Part shown: piece by piece, positions 1-8,252 of the stretch
Numbering within the stretch: position 1 is the stretch's first letter
Layout of the letters: the number at the start of each line of letters is the position of its first letter
Source of the DNA: Corynebacterium sp. ES2730-CONJ
GTDB taxonomy: Bacteria; Actinomycetota; Actinomycetes; Mycobacteriales; Mycobacteriaceae
NCBI RefSeq assembly: GCF_024834055.1
Contig: NZ_JANUXZ010000002.1
Location: 62,001-126,000 of the forward strand
Length of the DNA stretch: 64,000 nt
Reading direction: 5' to 3'
The notes under the pieces: generated by a model
What the model was told of the DNA's origin: nothing
Databases searched by the model: none
Seen by the model: only the letters and a program-made list of their open reading frames with translations
Made by a program: the position numbers and the translations under genes

Positions 1-243
1 GCAGTTTGCCGCGATGAAGACCCTGAACTCTTCTTCCCCGTTGGAAATTCCGGTCCTGCCCTAGCGCAGGTAGCAACCGCGAAACTCGTATGTAACCGCT
101 GCCCAGTAACGTCGCAGTGCCTGGCGTGGGCCCTCGAGTCGGGCCAGGACGCCGGAGTGTGGGGCGGCATGAGCGAGGATGAACGCCGAGCCCTCAAGCG
201 CCGCAAGAACCGTGGCCGCGGCCGCGCACGGGTGAATGCATAA
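1..243 (+). CDS. whiB1: WhiB-family iron-sulfur transcription factor WhiB1 (5' end outside window)
   Basis: This is a WhiB-type regulator carrying a nitric-oxide-sensitive [4Fe-4S] cluster, known in mycobacteria to bind the primary sigma factor. The visible 80 residues start just before the first cluster cysteine. All four ligands are present at fragment residues 3, 31, 34 and 40, followed by the GVWGG turn (52-56) and a basic Arg/Lys tail suited to DNA contact. By comparison with WhiB1 only about half a dozen N-terminal residues should be missing. The next gene encodes bL37, the same neighbour pair as I recall in mycobacteria. In Corynebacterium the equivalent regulator may be called WhcE. 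Family assignment is firm; paralogue assignment rests on the DPELFFPVGNSGPA segment. Confidence 0.9.
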   Translation, partial: AVCRDEDPELFFPVGNSGPALAQVATAKLVCNRCPVTSQCLAWALESGQDAGVWGGMSEDERRALKRRKNRGRGRARVNA

Positions 244-492
244 AGCACTCCTACCGGTTGGATAAGAACCAGCAATCTCCCCGTTTCTCAAGCCCCCCAC
301 CCCCTTTGAAATCATATATGCCCGCGCTAGTTTCGCTAATGCGTAGCTCACTAGCTGGGCATCATAGAGGGCGCCCGCGAGTATGCGTTTAACGGGGAAC
401 GACGGATAAGTATTGCAGCCGAGACGGGTACAACCTTTGGGCCTTCGGGCTCGCAGATTAACATCACCACCCGCCAACCAAGTAAACTACGT

Positions 493-504
493 GCTGTTAA
501 CAGC
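493..504. promoter_or_regulatory. 12-bp palindrome upstream of the bL37 gene
   Basis: GCTGTTAACAGC is a perfect palindrome 26 bp before the bL37 start, in the otherwise featureless whiB1-bL37 spacer (244-530). It could be an operator near the bL37 promoter; no regulator is implied by the sequence itself. Confidence 0.25.
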
Positions 505-530
505 TCTCATTGTGTTAAAGGAGATATTCT

Positions 531-605
531 ATGAGCAAGCGTGGCCGTAAACGCAAGGATCGTCGTAAGAAGAGCGCCAACCACGGTAGGCGTCCAAATT
601 CCTAA
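531..605 (+). CDS. 50S ribosomal protein bL37 (24 aa)
   Basis: A 24-codon gene encodes an extremely basic peptide beginning MSKRGRKRKDRRKK and ending NHGRRPNS. This matches the actinobacterial large-subunit protein bL37 described from mycobacterial ribosome structures, where the C-terminal NHGKRPN-type tail is conserved. The start is set by a strong ribosome binding site (AAAGGAG, positions 518-524) seven bases before the ATG. The gene stands alone between whiB1 and the ybaK-like gene and is followed by a clear hairpin at 637-680. It is short enough to be missed by most gene callers. Arg/Lys make up about half of the protein, as expected for an rRNA-buried peptide. Confidence 0.82.
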   Translation: MSKRGRKRKDRRKKSANHGRRPNS

Positions 606-636
606 GTCACTGCGGTGATTTAAGCGCTTCGATCAT

Positions 637-680
637 AGGCTGCTTCGCGTTCGCTTTATAGTGTGAACGTGGAGCAGCCT
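637..680 (+). terminator. Hairpin terminator after bL37 gene
   Basis: An AGGCTGCT arm at 637 pairs with AGCAGCCT ending at 680, and the inner GTTC/GAAC bases also pair. The hairpin is followed by a short T-rich stretch (TTTACT), consistent with intrinsic termination of the bL37 transcript. Confidence 0.65.
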
Positions 681-813
681 TTTACTATGCACTTTATACC
701 CTGCATATTGTGACATTTTATTTCATCACTCGTCCCTTTAGACACTGAGCTTTAGCCTCATTCATTGCTGCTATGTTGAACCTCCTTATATGGGGGTGTA
801 GGAATAGACAGTT

Positions 814-1314
814 ATGGCGAAGAAAAAATCTCATGCGGCAACACCCTGTCTTCAGGCCTTAGAAGACGCTGGAATCACCTACACCACCAGCACTTTCGAG
901 GCGGGCAACGACCACTTCGGCGAGCATGCCGTGGCAGCACTGGAGGTAGAGGCTGAGCGGGTCTTTAAAACCCTCGTCATCGACTTAACGGCAGGTAAAG
1001 GTCCAAAGCGGCAGTTAGCGGTTGCGTGCCTACCAGTGCCGTATCATCTGAGTTTAAAAAAAGCAGCCAAAGCCTTCGGTGTTCCCAAGGCAACAATGGC
1101 CGATCCCCACGACGCCAGTAAGTCCTCGGGCTATGTACCGGGAGGCATATCACCTATCGGCCATAAGAATCCATTGCCTACCGTGGTAGATGAAACCGCA
1201 CTACTGGCCGATAGTATCTTTGTCTCAGGTGGTCGTCGCGGATTGGATGTGGAAGTAAGGCCGCAAGACCTAGCCACCCTCACGAACGCTAGCTTTGCCG
1301 ACATTCAGGCATAG
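814..1314 (+). CDS. ybaK: YbaK/EbsC-family aminoacyl-tRNA deacylase
   Basis: The 166-residue product belongs to the YbaK/ProRS-INS editing-domain family, which hydrolyses Cys-tRNA(Pro) mischarged by prolyl-tRNA synthetase. Family marks are the VFKTLV strand near residue 50, the LKKAAKAFG helix around 90, and the SSGYVPGGISPIGHK substrate-binding loop at about 108-122, whose lysine/GxxSP region lines the active site. Length is normal for a free-standing family member. It is monocistronic between bL37 and the convergent yedK. A mycobacterial gene of this kind sits at the same place. The family is certain; the exact tRNA preference (Cys on tRNA-Pro) is inferred from YbaK. Confidence 0.88.
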   Translation: MAKKKSHAATPCLQALEDAGITYTTSTFEAGNDHFGEHAVAALEVEAERVFKTLVIDLTAGKGPKRQLAVACLPVPYHLSLKKAAKAFGVPKATMADPHDASKSSGYVPGGISPIGHKNPLPTVVDETALLADSIFVSGGRRGLDVEVRPQDLATLTNASFADIQA

Positions 1315-1359
1315 CAGATCTAAAGGTCACCGGCCTGGGCATTAGTCCCGTAGAACCTT

Positions 1360-2109
1360 TTAAAACAACCCCGGATTCTCCAGAAGGTGCGGGCCCTCAT
1401 TCTTAATATGCCCCACGAGAGGGTTCGCTCGATCGATATGAAGATTCTCGTAGTAGCTGGAGTCAATATTATCGAGTAGTTCCTCAGCGAGAAAGGATGT
1501 GGACATACAAGGCTCACCATTAGTCGAGTCTTGTAACCACGTCATATGGTTGACTCGCGGAATAAATAAGGGCATTCTATGGTGAATCTCAGCAACCGGC
1601 TCGATAGCCTGCGTGGTGATGATCGTCGTCGATAAGCAATTGTGGTGCGTCTCGTAGATACCGGCCGCCCACATCAGCGTTGTGGCGTGGATATAAAAAG
1701 GCTCCTTGTGTTTCCACTCATAGTAGCCATTCATCGGGATGAGGCAGCGCCGCCTAGCAAAGGCCGCTTTAAAACTCGGCTTCTGCGTCACTGTTTCCGC
1801 ACGGGCATTAAAAAGGGGCGGCCCGCTCGGGGTGCTCTGCCAAGGGGGAATCAGACCCCACCGTGCAGGAAGAAGAGATGCCTTGGCAGTGCCCGCTAGG
1901 GTGCTGAGAGCTTGGGGTTTCGGTACGTCCAATCCACTATCAGCTCTTCTCTCTACCCCCGCGTCCCCAATAGCGAGGATAGGGATTATATGCGTAGGCG
2001 CTATATTGTAGCGAGCGGGCGGCACCCCGTAGGGTGCCTGTATATTCAATACCCCTCCATGATCAAGCAGTTCCTCAGCCTCGGCAAAAAGCACATATCG
2101 ACCACACAT
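1360..2109 (-). CDS. yedK: SOS response-associated protein YedK (HMCES family)
   Basis: This SRAP-domain protein forms a stable thiazolidine cross-link with abasic sites in single-stranded DNA through its N-terminal cysteine. The start MCGRYV supplies the catalytic Cys2 after methionine removal. The NARAET and RRCLIPMNGYYEW motifs (around residues 100-130) and HHRMP (near 178) carry the other active-site Asn, Glu and His. Length 249 is usual. It is divergent from aroA, with only 18 bp between the two chosen start codons, as in Rv3226c-aroA of M. tuberculosis. No ribosome binding site with proper spacing precedes the ATG, so a leaderless mRNA is possible. Confidence 0.92.
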   Translation of the reverse strand: MCGRYVLFAEAEELLDHGGVLNIQAPYGVPPARYNIAPTHIIPILAIGDAGVERRADSGLDVPKPQALSTLAGTAKASLLPARWGLIPPWQSTPSGPPLFNARAETVTQKPSFKAAFARRRCLIPMNGYYEWKHKEPFYIHATTLMWAAGIYETHHNCLSTTIITTQAIEPVAEIHHRMPLFIPRVNHMTWLQDSTNGEPCMSTSFLAEELLDNIDSSYYENLHIDRANPLVGHIKNEGPHLLENPGLF

Positions 2110-2114
2110 ACCTT

Positions 2115-2120
2115 TAGTAT
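2115..2120 (+). promoter_or_regulatory. -10 box of a probable leaderless aroA promoter
   Basis: TAGTAT fits the actinobacterial TANNNT -10 pattern and lies 7 bp before the ATG at 2128. Transcription would then begin at or beside the start codon. No Shine-Dalgarno sequence is present, which agrees with a leaderless message. Confidence 0.5.
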
Positions 2121-2127
2121 GGTCTAC

Positions 2128-3453
2128 ATGACCTCTTCCGCCTATATTCCAGGAACTTCATGGTGGCGAGCGCCCTCGCCGGGCACACCAGTGCGAGCAA
2201 CTGTGAGCGTTCCAGGTTCCAAGTCGATGACTAATAGAGCCTTGGTTCTATCTGCTCTTGCCACCGAGCCTTCCCGTATTACAGGCGCTCTTTTAAGCCG
2301 CGATACTTCTCTCATGGTGCAGGCACTGCGCAGTTTAGGATGCGAGATTGATCTACAGCCTCATCCCGACGATCCCTCATGCGCTTGTTATTTCATCCGC
2401 CCGACCACCCAACTGGTGGGCGGTCCCATCGATTGCGGCCTGGCGGGGACGGTCATGCGTTTTATTCCCCCGATAGCGGCAATGGCCAACGGCAGAGTTT
2501 ATATGGATGGCGATCCGCATGCGGGCTCTCGCCCTATGGGTGGGGTAATTGCAGGATTGCAACAGCTAGGAGTCAATATTTCAGGCAGCAGCCTCCCGCT
2601 TAGCATTGAAGGCAGCGGGGAAGTTGCGGGAGGAGAGGTCACCATCGATGCCTCTGCCTCTTCGCAGTTTGTCTCTGGACTACTCATGGCGGCTCCTCGA
2701 TACCATCACGGCCTAGTCATTAATCACGCTGGCGGCCCACTGCCCAGCACTCCGCATATTACGATGACGGTTGAGATGTTGCGGGAGGCGGGAGCGGAGG
2801 TTGATACCTCAGTAACTCATCAATGGACGGTGCACCCTGGCCCCATCTCGGGTCATGATTGGGAGATTGAGCCAGATCTCTCTAATGCCACCCCTTTTAT
2901 CGCTGCCGCGATGGTCACGGGAGGGGTCGTGCGCATTCGCAATTGGCCGATTCAATCGACCCAGGCTGGTGATGCGATTCGCTATATCGTTAAACAGATG
3001 GGTGCCCGGATCGAATATGCTCACAGCCACTATTCACACGATCTTATCGTGCACGCACCGCCTTTAGGTCAGCTGCGCGGAATTAATCTCGATATGTCAG
3101 ATATCGGGGAGTTGACTCCAACGGTAGCGGCGATGGCAGCACTGGCAAGCGACACGAGCTCTCTCACAGGTATCGGCCATTTAAGAGGCCACGAAACCGA
3201 TCGGCTGAGTGCTTTGGCTGATGAAATCAATGGTCTTGGAGGCCACTGTAGTGAGCGCGACGACGGTTTGATCATCGAACCTCGCCCGCTGCGTGCGGGC
3301 ACGTGGCACAGCTATGCGGATCATAGAATGGCAACGGCAGGAGCTATTATTGGTCTGGTGATACCCGGGGTGCTCATCGACGACATCGATACCACCTCGA
3401 AAACTCTTCCCAATTTTGATCAACGCTGGCATGCAATGCTGAAGGGAGAATAA
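2128..3453 (+). CDS. aroA: 3-phosphoshikimate 1-carboxyvinyltransferase (EPSP synthase)
   Basis: EPSP synthase joins phosphoenolpyruvate to shikimate-3-phosphate in the chorismate pathway. Diagnostic segments are VPGSKSMTNRALVLSALA near the N-terminus (shikimate-phosphate and PEP-binding Lys, Ser and Arg), the LAGTVMRFIPP loop, the ETDRLSALADEI helix and the DHRMATAGAI motif near the C-terminus. The open frame runs further upstream over the divergent yedK, but that extension has no homology; ATG 2128 is preferred because it sits 7 bp after a -10 box, and ATG 2119 is the alternative. The stop is 8 bp before rsgA, so the two genes form an operon as in Rv3227-Rv3228. Confidence 0.93.
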   Translation: MTSSAYIPGTSWWRAPSPGTPVRATVSVPGSKSMTNRALVLSALATEPSRITGALLSRDTSLMVQALRSLGCEIDLQPHPDDPSCACYFIRPTTQLVGGPIDCGLAGTVMRFIPPIAAMANGRVYMDGDPHAGSRPMGGVIAGLQQLGVNISGSSLPLSIEGSGEVAGGEVTIDASASSQFVSGLLMAAPRYHHGLVINHAGGPLPSTPHITMTVEMLREAGAEVDTSVTHQWTVHPGPISGHDWEIEPDLSNATPFIAAAMVTGGVVRIRNWPIQSTQAGDAIRYIVKQMGARIEYAHSHYSHDLIVHAPPLGQLRGINLDMSDIGELTPTVAAMAALASDTSSLTGIGHLRGHETDRLSALADEINGLGGHCSERDDGLIIEPRPLRAGTWHSYADHRMATAGAIIGLVIPGVLIDDIDTTSKTLPNFDQRWHAMLKGE

Positions 3454-3461
3454 ACGTCATA

Positions 3462-4481
3462 GTGGCTAGGGGTAATGTCTCACGGTCTTGGGATGAGTCA
3501 GATGTGCGAGTGCGGCCATCCAAGCGGTCGCGGCCACGCACTAAAGACCGTCCGCGTCACGACGATGCCGAATTTGGAATGGTGATAACCAAGGACCGTG
3601 GCCGCTGGGGTGTTGTGCTCGATTCTGCCACCACGCCCGATGAAGCGATCGTGTGCATGCGGGCTCGGGAGATGGGACGAACTCCCGTCGAGGTTGGCGA
3701 CCGTGTGGGTGTCGTCGGTGATATATCTGGAAAACCCGGCACCCTAGCTCGCATCGTCAAATTAGAGGATCGAAACTCGGTCCTGCGTCGCACGGCAGAT
3801 GATACAGATCCCTATGAACGCATCGTGGTCGCTAACGCCCACCAGTTACTCATAGTATGCGCTGTAGCCGATCCCCCACCGCGAGCAGGTTTCGTTGAAA
3901 GAGCCCTGGTGGCAGCATTTGTCGGCAACTTACAACCAGTCATCTGCCTGACTAAATCCGATCTGGTAGACCCCGCCGAATTCGCTAGCGAATTTGCCTC
4001 TCTCGCCGTCCCCGTCGTGATGTGCGGTATCGATGATCCTCTCGAACCTATCGAACGGGTCCTGGACAATAGGATATCCGCACTGATTGGGCACTCAGGG
4101 GTTGGGAAATCAACTCTTGTCAATAGGCTCCTGCCCGAGGCTCATCGCGCCACCGGCGAGGTATCGGGGGTGGGTAAAGGACGTCATACGTCGACCCAAG
4201 CAGTTGCCCTCCCCTTGGGGAAAAGGGGGTGGATTATTGACACCCCCGGAATTCGCTCTTTCGGGTTAGCACACGTCGACGCCGACACCGTTGTCGGTGT
4301 TTTTGAAGATCTAGCGCCTCACGCTGAGGATTGCCCACGAGGATGCACCCACATGGGTCCCCCCGCTGATCCCGAATGCTGCCTCGACCTCATTCCCACC
4401 GACTCCCCCGCGGGGCGCCGGGTGAAAGCGGTGCGCAAGCTCCTCCAGGCCCTGCGCTCCAAGGCCGATTGGGAACTTTAG
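3462..4481 (+). CDS. rsgA: Ribosome small-subunit-dependent GTPase RsgA
   Basis: RsgA is a circularly permuted GTPase that checks late 30S assembly. The order of motifs is permuted as expected: TKSD (G4) comes first, then the P-loop GHSGVGKST, a GKGRHTST switch region and DTPGIRSFG (G3). A C-terminal zinc motif (CPRGCTHMGPPADPECCL) follows, close to the end. The N-terminal OB-fold is preceded by a basic extension of about 35 residues. Translation starts at GTG 3462, with GGGAG a few bases upstream overlapping the end of aroA. It is co-transcribed with aroA, as in mycobacteria. Confidence 0.93.
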   Translation: MARGNVSRSWDESDVRVRPSKRSRPRTKDRPRHDDAEFGMVITKDRGRWGVVLDSATTPDEAIVCMRAREMGRTPVEVGDRVGVVGDISGKPGTLARIVKLEDRNSVLRRTADDTDPYERIVVANAHQLLIVCAVADPPPRAGFVERALVAAFVGNLQPVICLTKSDLVDPAEFASEFASLAVPVVMCGIDDPLEPIERVLDNRISALIGHSGVGKSTLVNRLLPEAHRATGEVSGVGKGRHTSTQAVALPLGKRGWIIDTPGIRSFGLAHVDADTVVGVFEDLAPHAEDCPRGCTHMGPPADPECCLDLIPTDSPAGRRVKAVRKLLQALRSKADWEL

Positions 4482-4497
4482 ATATGAAGCTTTGGAT

Positions 4498-5784
4498 CTA
4501 AGCCCCTAACCCCTTCGTTGTGCGGCGCACTATCACCTTGACAGCCTCGGGAACTGTAGGACGTAATTCTTTAAGGAGTCGTAATCCCACGGTCAATCCG
4601 CGTCGAGTACCGCTGTGCTCACCGTGGGTTAACTGGGCTTCAATGTGGGGGTTTTTCGTGAATGCTCTATTCGATCGAACTTCGGGAGCATTATCCTTAT
4701 CTGCTACTAGGTACTTATTGGGCAGGGTGAGCTTCAAGAGAGTTTTCTGCACCTTAAAAAGCTGCGCTGCAAAGGAATCGACGTTATATGGTAACTGATA
4801 TTCTTGGCAGATCTCCCGAACCTTTAGGGACGCTTCTGCCAGTCTGTTCGATGGCATATCCGGAAATAGATGGTGCTCAACCTGGTAGTTGAGATTTCCT
4901 GACATGACCGTGAGCACTTTACCTCCGTGGAAATTGGCTGATCCCAGCATCTGCCTTAGATACCACTGGTTATGATCTTCATTCCTAAACTGCTCTTTGG
5001 TGAAGGTTTCAGCTTCGTCGGGGAAATGCCCACAGAAAATAACAGCATAGGCCCATATATTGCGGATACCATTGGCTACGAGGGCCGCTTTAATGGATTG
5101 TTTATAGCCAGGGCCTGATAGTGCCGGGTAAAGAATATAATCCCTCACATTATGTCGGCCAGCCTTACGCGTGGTTTCCCAGAATTTATCCTTAACGTCC
5201 GCCCATGTGGCTCGTTTGGTGAAGTAGCGCCCGAGTTCCACATCGTAATAGCCGACAGCCCACTGAAACAGGCTTGCGAGCACTGTATTAATCACGGGCT
5301 GGAAGGCAAATAAAGGGCTCCAGGCACGATCGCGGGTCACACGGAGGACTCCGTATCCAACATCATTGTCCATACCGAGAACATTGGTATACGTGTGGTG
5401 AATATAGTTATGGGCATGTCTCCATTGAGACGAAGGGCAAACAATATCCCATTCCCAGGTGGTGGAATGAATTTCGGGGTCATTCATCCAGTCCCACTGC
5501 CCGTGAAGAACGTTATGACCGATTTCGAGATTTTCTAAAATCTTCGACACGGTAAGCATAGTGGTGCCAGCCCACCAGAGTGGTTTCTTCCTCGGGAAAA
5601 GCAGAGAGATTCTTCCTGCAACCTCAAGCCCTCTCTGGATGCGAATCAGCCGCTTAATATAGGCGGCGTCCTTGGGGCCCAAGTCGGACATGATGTCTTT
5701 TTTTACCGAATCAAATTTGTGTCCAATGTCGATGATATCGTCATCGCTTAAATGAGCATATGCCTGAATATTGTCGATAGCCAT
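4498..5784 (-). CDS. desA3: Membrane acyl-CoA delta-9 fatty acid desaturase (DesA3-like)
   Basis: This is an integral-membrane di-iron desaturase that puts a cis double bond into acyl chains, drawing electrons from the reductase encoded upstream. All three histidine boxes are visible: HNVLHGQWDW near residue 90, HNYIHHTYTNV near 130, and QVEHHLFPDMPS near 310. Hydrophobic segments lie between them. The C-terminal 90 residues are hydrophilic. Length 428 matches DesA3 (Rv3229c). It is the second gene of a two-gene operon, 19 bp after the reductase, with an AAAGGAG ribosome binding site (complement of 5788-5794). Confidence 0.9.
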   Translation of the reverse strand: MAIDNIQAYAHLSDDDIIDIGHKFDSVKKDIMSDLGPKDAAYIKRLIRIQRGLEVAGRISLLFPRKKPLWWAGTTMLTVSKILENLEIGHNVLHGQWDWMNDPEIHSTTWEWDIVCPSSQWRHAHNYIHHTYTNVLGMDNDVGYGVLRVTRDRAWSPLFAFQPVINTVLASLFQWAVGYYDVELGRYFTKRATWADVKDKFWETTRKAGRHNVRDYILYPALSGPGYKQSIKAALVANGIRNIWAYAVIFCGHFPDEAETFTKEQFRNEDHNQWYLRQMLGSANFHGGKVLTVMSGNLNYQVEHHLFPDMPSNRLAEASLKVREICQEYQLPYNVDSFAAQLFKVQKTLLKLTLPNKYLVADKDNAPEVRSNRAFTKNPHIEAQLTHGEHSGTRRGLTVGLRLLKELRPTVPEAVKVIVRRTTKGLGA

Positions 5785-5803
5785 TAAAGGCTCCTTTACT
5801 TTT

Positions 5804-6895
5804 TTAGTGTGCTAGTTCTATATCGCCGCAGGCCACCGAGACGCACGTTCTCAAGCGGGTGCCTGCTTCGTACGCTTCGCCTGTTTTCAAATTGAGAGCC
5901 ATCCCGGTTTTAAGAGTGCATACGCAGGTCTGACAGATTCCCATACGACAACCAAAGGGAAGACCCACCTGCAACTCTTCAGCGGCCTCTAAGATTGTGG
6001 TCGCCCCATCAACACTCAGGCTACGTCCGTTGCCGAAGTCGATCGTGCCGCCTTGGGCGTCCGATTCGCGCGAAAATGTGAAGCGTTCTGTCTTTAGAGT
6101 CACGCCCTGGGCGGTTGCCCACTCTTCGTAGGCGTCGAGCATCTTCTCTGGCCCGCATGCATACACCACGCGATCGGCAATATCGGGGCAGAATTCATGG
6201 ATATGATCGGGGGTAATGCGGCCCTCTGTGGAAGTGATATTAATGTGCACGCGGAATGTTGGATAGCGGCGCGCCAAATCGCGCAATTCCTCCTCGAAGA
6301 AGCAGCATTCCTCCGCTCGCACACTGTAGAGCAGATAGGTGTCGCAATGGCGGAGGTGATCCTGTTCGGCGAGGGTGCGCACCATTGAGATTATGGGGGT
6401 AATACCGGCACCTGCTCCGATAAATGCCAAAGCGGGGGGTGGTGGATCTTCAAGATGGAAATCTCCTGCGGGAGCGGCTAGGCGCACCACCATCTTCGGT
6501 TTAGCCATGCCCACAAGGTGCTGGGAGAGTTTTCCTTTTTCCACAGCTTTGACAGTGATCGACAGCAGACCGTCACCTAGGCTGGGAGCACCTGTCAGTG
6601 AATACGACCTCCACACAAATCGTCCGTCGATCTCTACGCCGATACCTATGTATTGTCCAGCGCGAAAGCTCACTGGTACGCCCCAGCCCGGCTTAATTTT
6701 GAGATGCACGGCATCAGCTTGTTTATGTGCGCTGACAATCAAACCGCGCAATTCCCGCGTGGACCATAGGGGGTTGAGTAAAACTGCGTAGTCGTCGGGT
6801 AATAACGGTGTGGTCAGTCGCTTCAATGCGGAGCGGATACGGCTGAGGCGATCACGGGTGGTTTTTGTACTAGGTGGGGTTGGCAGTTGTTCCAT
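5804..6895 (-). CDS. Ferredoxin-NADP-type oxidoreductase, electron donor to the desaturase
   Basis: The 363-residue protein has a ferredoxin-reductase body followed by a plant-type [2Fe-2S] ferredoxin domain. The FAD motif RSYSLTG lies near residue 118, the NAD(P)H-binding segment AFIGAGAGITPIISM near 160, and the cluster loop CRMGICQTCVC near 320, with a further Cys near 350. It corresponds to Rv3230c, which supplies electrons to DesA3. The preceding region carries three copies of a 12-bp repeat and an inverted repeat that may be an operator for the operon. Start ATG 6895 is the only in-frame option giving the full FAD domain; no strong ribosome binding site is obvious. Confidence 0.9.
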   Translation of the reverse strand: MEQLPTPPSTKTTRDRLSRIRSALKRLTTPLLPDDYAVLLNPLWSTRELRGLIVSAHKQADAVHLKIKPGWGVPVSFRAGQYIGIGVEIDGRFVWRSYSLTGAPSLGDGLLSITVKAVEKGKLSQHLVGMAKPKMVVRLAAPAGDFHLEDPPPPALAFIGAGAGITPIISMVRTLAEQDHLRHCDTYLLYSVRAEECCFFEEELRDLARRYPTFRVHINITSTEGRITPDHIHEFCPDIADRVVYACGPEKMLDAYEEWATAQGVTLKTERFTFSRESDAQGGTIDFGNGRSLSVDGATTILEAAEELQVGLPFGCRMGICQTCVCTLKTGMALNLKTGEAYEAGTRLRTCVSVACGDIELAH

Positions 6896-6905
6896 AATGT
6901 GGATT

Positions 6906-6941
6906 TCTGGGTAGATGGCTGGGTAGATGTCAGGGTAGATG
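6906..6941. repeat. Three tandem 12-bp repeats in the 5' leader of the desaturase operon
   Basis: Three head-to-tail units, TCTGGGTAGATG, GCTGGGTAGATG and TCAGGGTAGATG, lie 11-46 bp before the reductase start codon on the opposite strand. They occupy what should be the leader of the mRNA or the promoter core, so copy number could affect expression. Confidence 0.8.
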
Positions 6942-7023
6942 TCACAGTGAAAGTCTGAGTGGAGTTGTGAGCGGGGGTAACCTTTCTTCCACTAGGGTGA
7001 AAGGTTTTCCCCTCAAAACTTAC

Positions 7024-7034
7024 GCTACCGTAGC
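7024..7034. promoter_or_regulatory. Candidate operator upstream of the desaturase operon
   Basis: GCTACCGTAGC is an inverted repeat with 5-bp arms about a central C. A related ACCGCACCGTAGGT follows at once. Dyads of this type upstream of desaturase/reductase pairs suit a TetR-type lipid regulator; that link is inference. Confidence 0.35.
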
Positions 7035-7065
7035 TTACCGCACCGTAGGTTATTGTGCAATAAAA

Positions 7066-7092
7066 ATCCCACTGCCATGTATGCAGTGGGAT
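7066..7092 (-). terminator. Terminator of the HAD-DUF6912 operon
   Basis: ATCCCACTGC pairs with GCAGTGGGAT over a 7-nt loop. Read on the minus strand the hairpin is followed by TTTTATTG, a U-rich tail, just after the DUF6912 gene. Confidence 0.7.
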
Positions 7093-7112
7093 TCTTAATT
7101 TATCGATGGTTT

Positions 7113-7619
7113 CTACAACAGATCGATTAACACCGGCAGCTCGGATGGGTCATACCATGCCATATAATTATCGATAGCATCTCCCACGGCCAATTCCGCG
7201 ATCTCATCACCAAGATCAGCTTCATCGATCACTTTGATGGCCTTCGCAGTGGCCTCCTCACTACCTGCGGCATCGACGTGAATGGCGGCCAGATCTTCAC
7301 GGTGAATACGCGGTGGGTCCACACGCACCACAGCCTCCCCCAGGTCAGGATCTGGGTGAAGATTCGCATCGGGAAGATCTACTGAGATCACCACGCGACG
7401 GTGCGGATAATATTCCTCGTCATAGAGAGCGAGTAAACGTATAGACGCCCGCGCCGCCTCATCGAAAGCAATCTCCTCAAAATCTTCCTCTTCACCGGAT
7501 TCATAGCTCTCCCGCAGTGCCGCGGTGACTGCGAAACCGTAGCCCGAACGCACGCTTAAGATTCCGTCCTCTTCCAAAGACCGCAAATAACCGACAGTGG
7601 CGGGAATATAGACTCGCAC
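7113..7619 (-). CDS. DUF6912-type conserved protein (Rv3231c-like)
   Basis: This 168-residue acidic protein has no known function. Its opening MRVYIPATVGYLRSLEEDG is typical of a conserved actinobacterial family found beside rsgA/desaturase genes (Rv3231c position). No signal peptide, membrane segment or catalytic motif is evident; many Asp/Glu residues give it a strongly negative charge. Translation starts with GTG 7619, which overlaps the stop of the HAD gene as TAGTG, so the two are translationally coupled. A hairpin at 7066-7092 ends the operon. Confidence 0.68.
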   Translation of the reverse strand: MRVYIPATVGYLRSLEEDGILSVRSGYGFAVTAALRESYESGEEEDFEEIAFDEAARASIRLLALYDEEYYPHRRVVISVDLPDANLHPDPDLGEAVVRVDPPRIHREDLAAIHVDAAGSEEATAKAIKVIDEADLGDEIAELAVGDAIDNYMAWYDPSELPVLIDLL

Positions 7620-8047
7620 TAGAACTCGCCCTCAAACTTGAAAATACTCTGCAGCTCTACCAAGGTGCGATCAAATTGCTGATAGTAGGATCCCACGAGA
7701 CCAGCTTCTACGGCACCGCGCACATTGACAATCGAATCGTCGACCATAACGCAGTCCTGCATGGGAATACCAATAGCATCGGCTGCTGCTTGGAAAGCAG
7801 CGAAATCAGGCTTCTCCGCCCCAATCTCTCCGGAAAGGACAACGGCATCTACCACACCGGAGCTAGCCAACACACGGATCGGCTCAGCACCGGGGCCGCC
7901 TGGATCATTGGAGAGTACGGCCGTCGCGATTCCCTGAGCTCGCAATGCCTTCAGTACATGACGCCAGCGATACTGCTCCTCTTCGGGGCCATCAAGCACC
8001 CCCACATAATCCACAATTAAGCCTTGCACGATTAATCTCCACCTCAC
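7619..8047 (-). CDS. Small HAD-superfamily hydrolase
   Basis: This is a compact 142-residue haloacid-dehalogenase-like protein with no sizeable cap domain. Motif I appears as VDYVGVLDG (nucleophilic Asp near residue 13), motif II as LSND near 47, the motif III lysine as GAEKPD near 78, and motif IV as VDDS near 101. These would support phosphatase activity on an unknown small substrate. Capless HADs often act on macromolecular or bulky substrates. It is coupled by a one-base overlap to the DUF6912 gene downstream, suggesting a shared role. Confidence 0.75.
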   Translation of the reverse strand: MRWRLIVQGLIVDYVGVLDGPEEEQYRWRHVLKALRAQGIATAVLSNDPGGPGAEPIRVLASSGVVDAVVLSGEIGAEKPDFAAFQAAADAIGIPMQDCVMVDDSIVNVRGAVEAGLVGSYYQQFDRTLVELQSIFKFEGEF

Positions 8048-8252
8048 TTTTTTAAGCCATATCGCTTACAATTAGACTGATCCTATTGTTGCATATATCT
8101 AGTAGGATTTTTTAGCACGAGGCATTCAGGGCTCGGGTCTAAAACCCGCCAAGCCCACCACCGCCCATGAATATCCTTACCATTGCTCGATAGGCCTACC
8201 ACAGCTCGATCATCATTGGTTCCGTGGCGCTCAACCCTACCAAAGGAGCGTC

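Noticed and set aside
1912..2127. Upstream extension of the aroA open frame
   Set aside because: It runs antisense to the well-supported yedK gene and has no EPSP synthase homology; a good -10 box sits just before ATG 2128.
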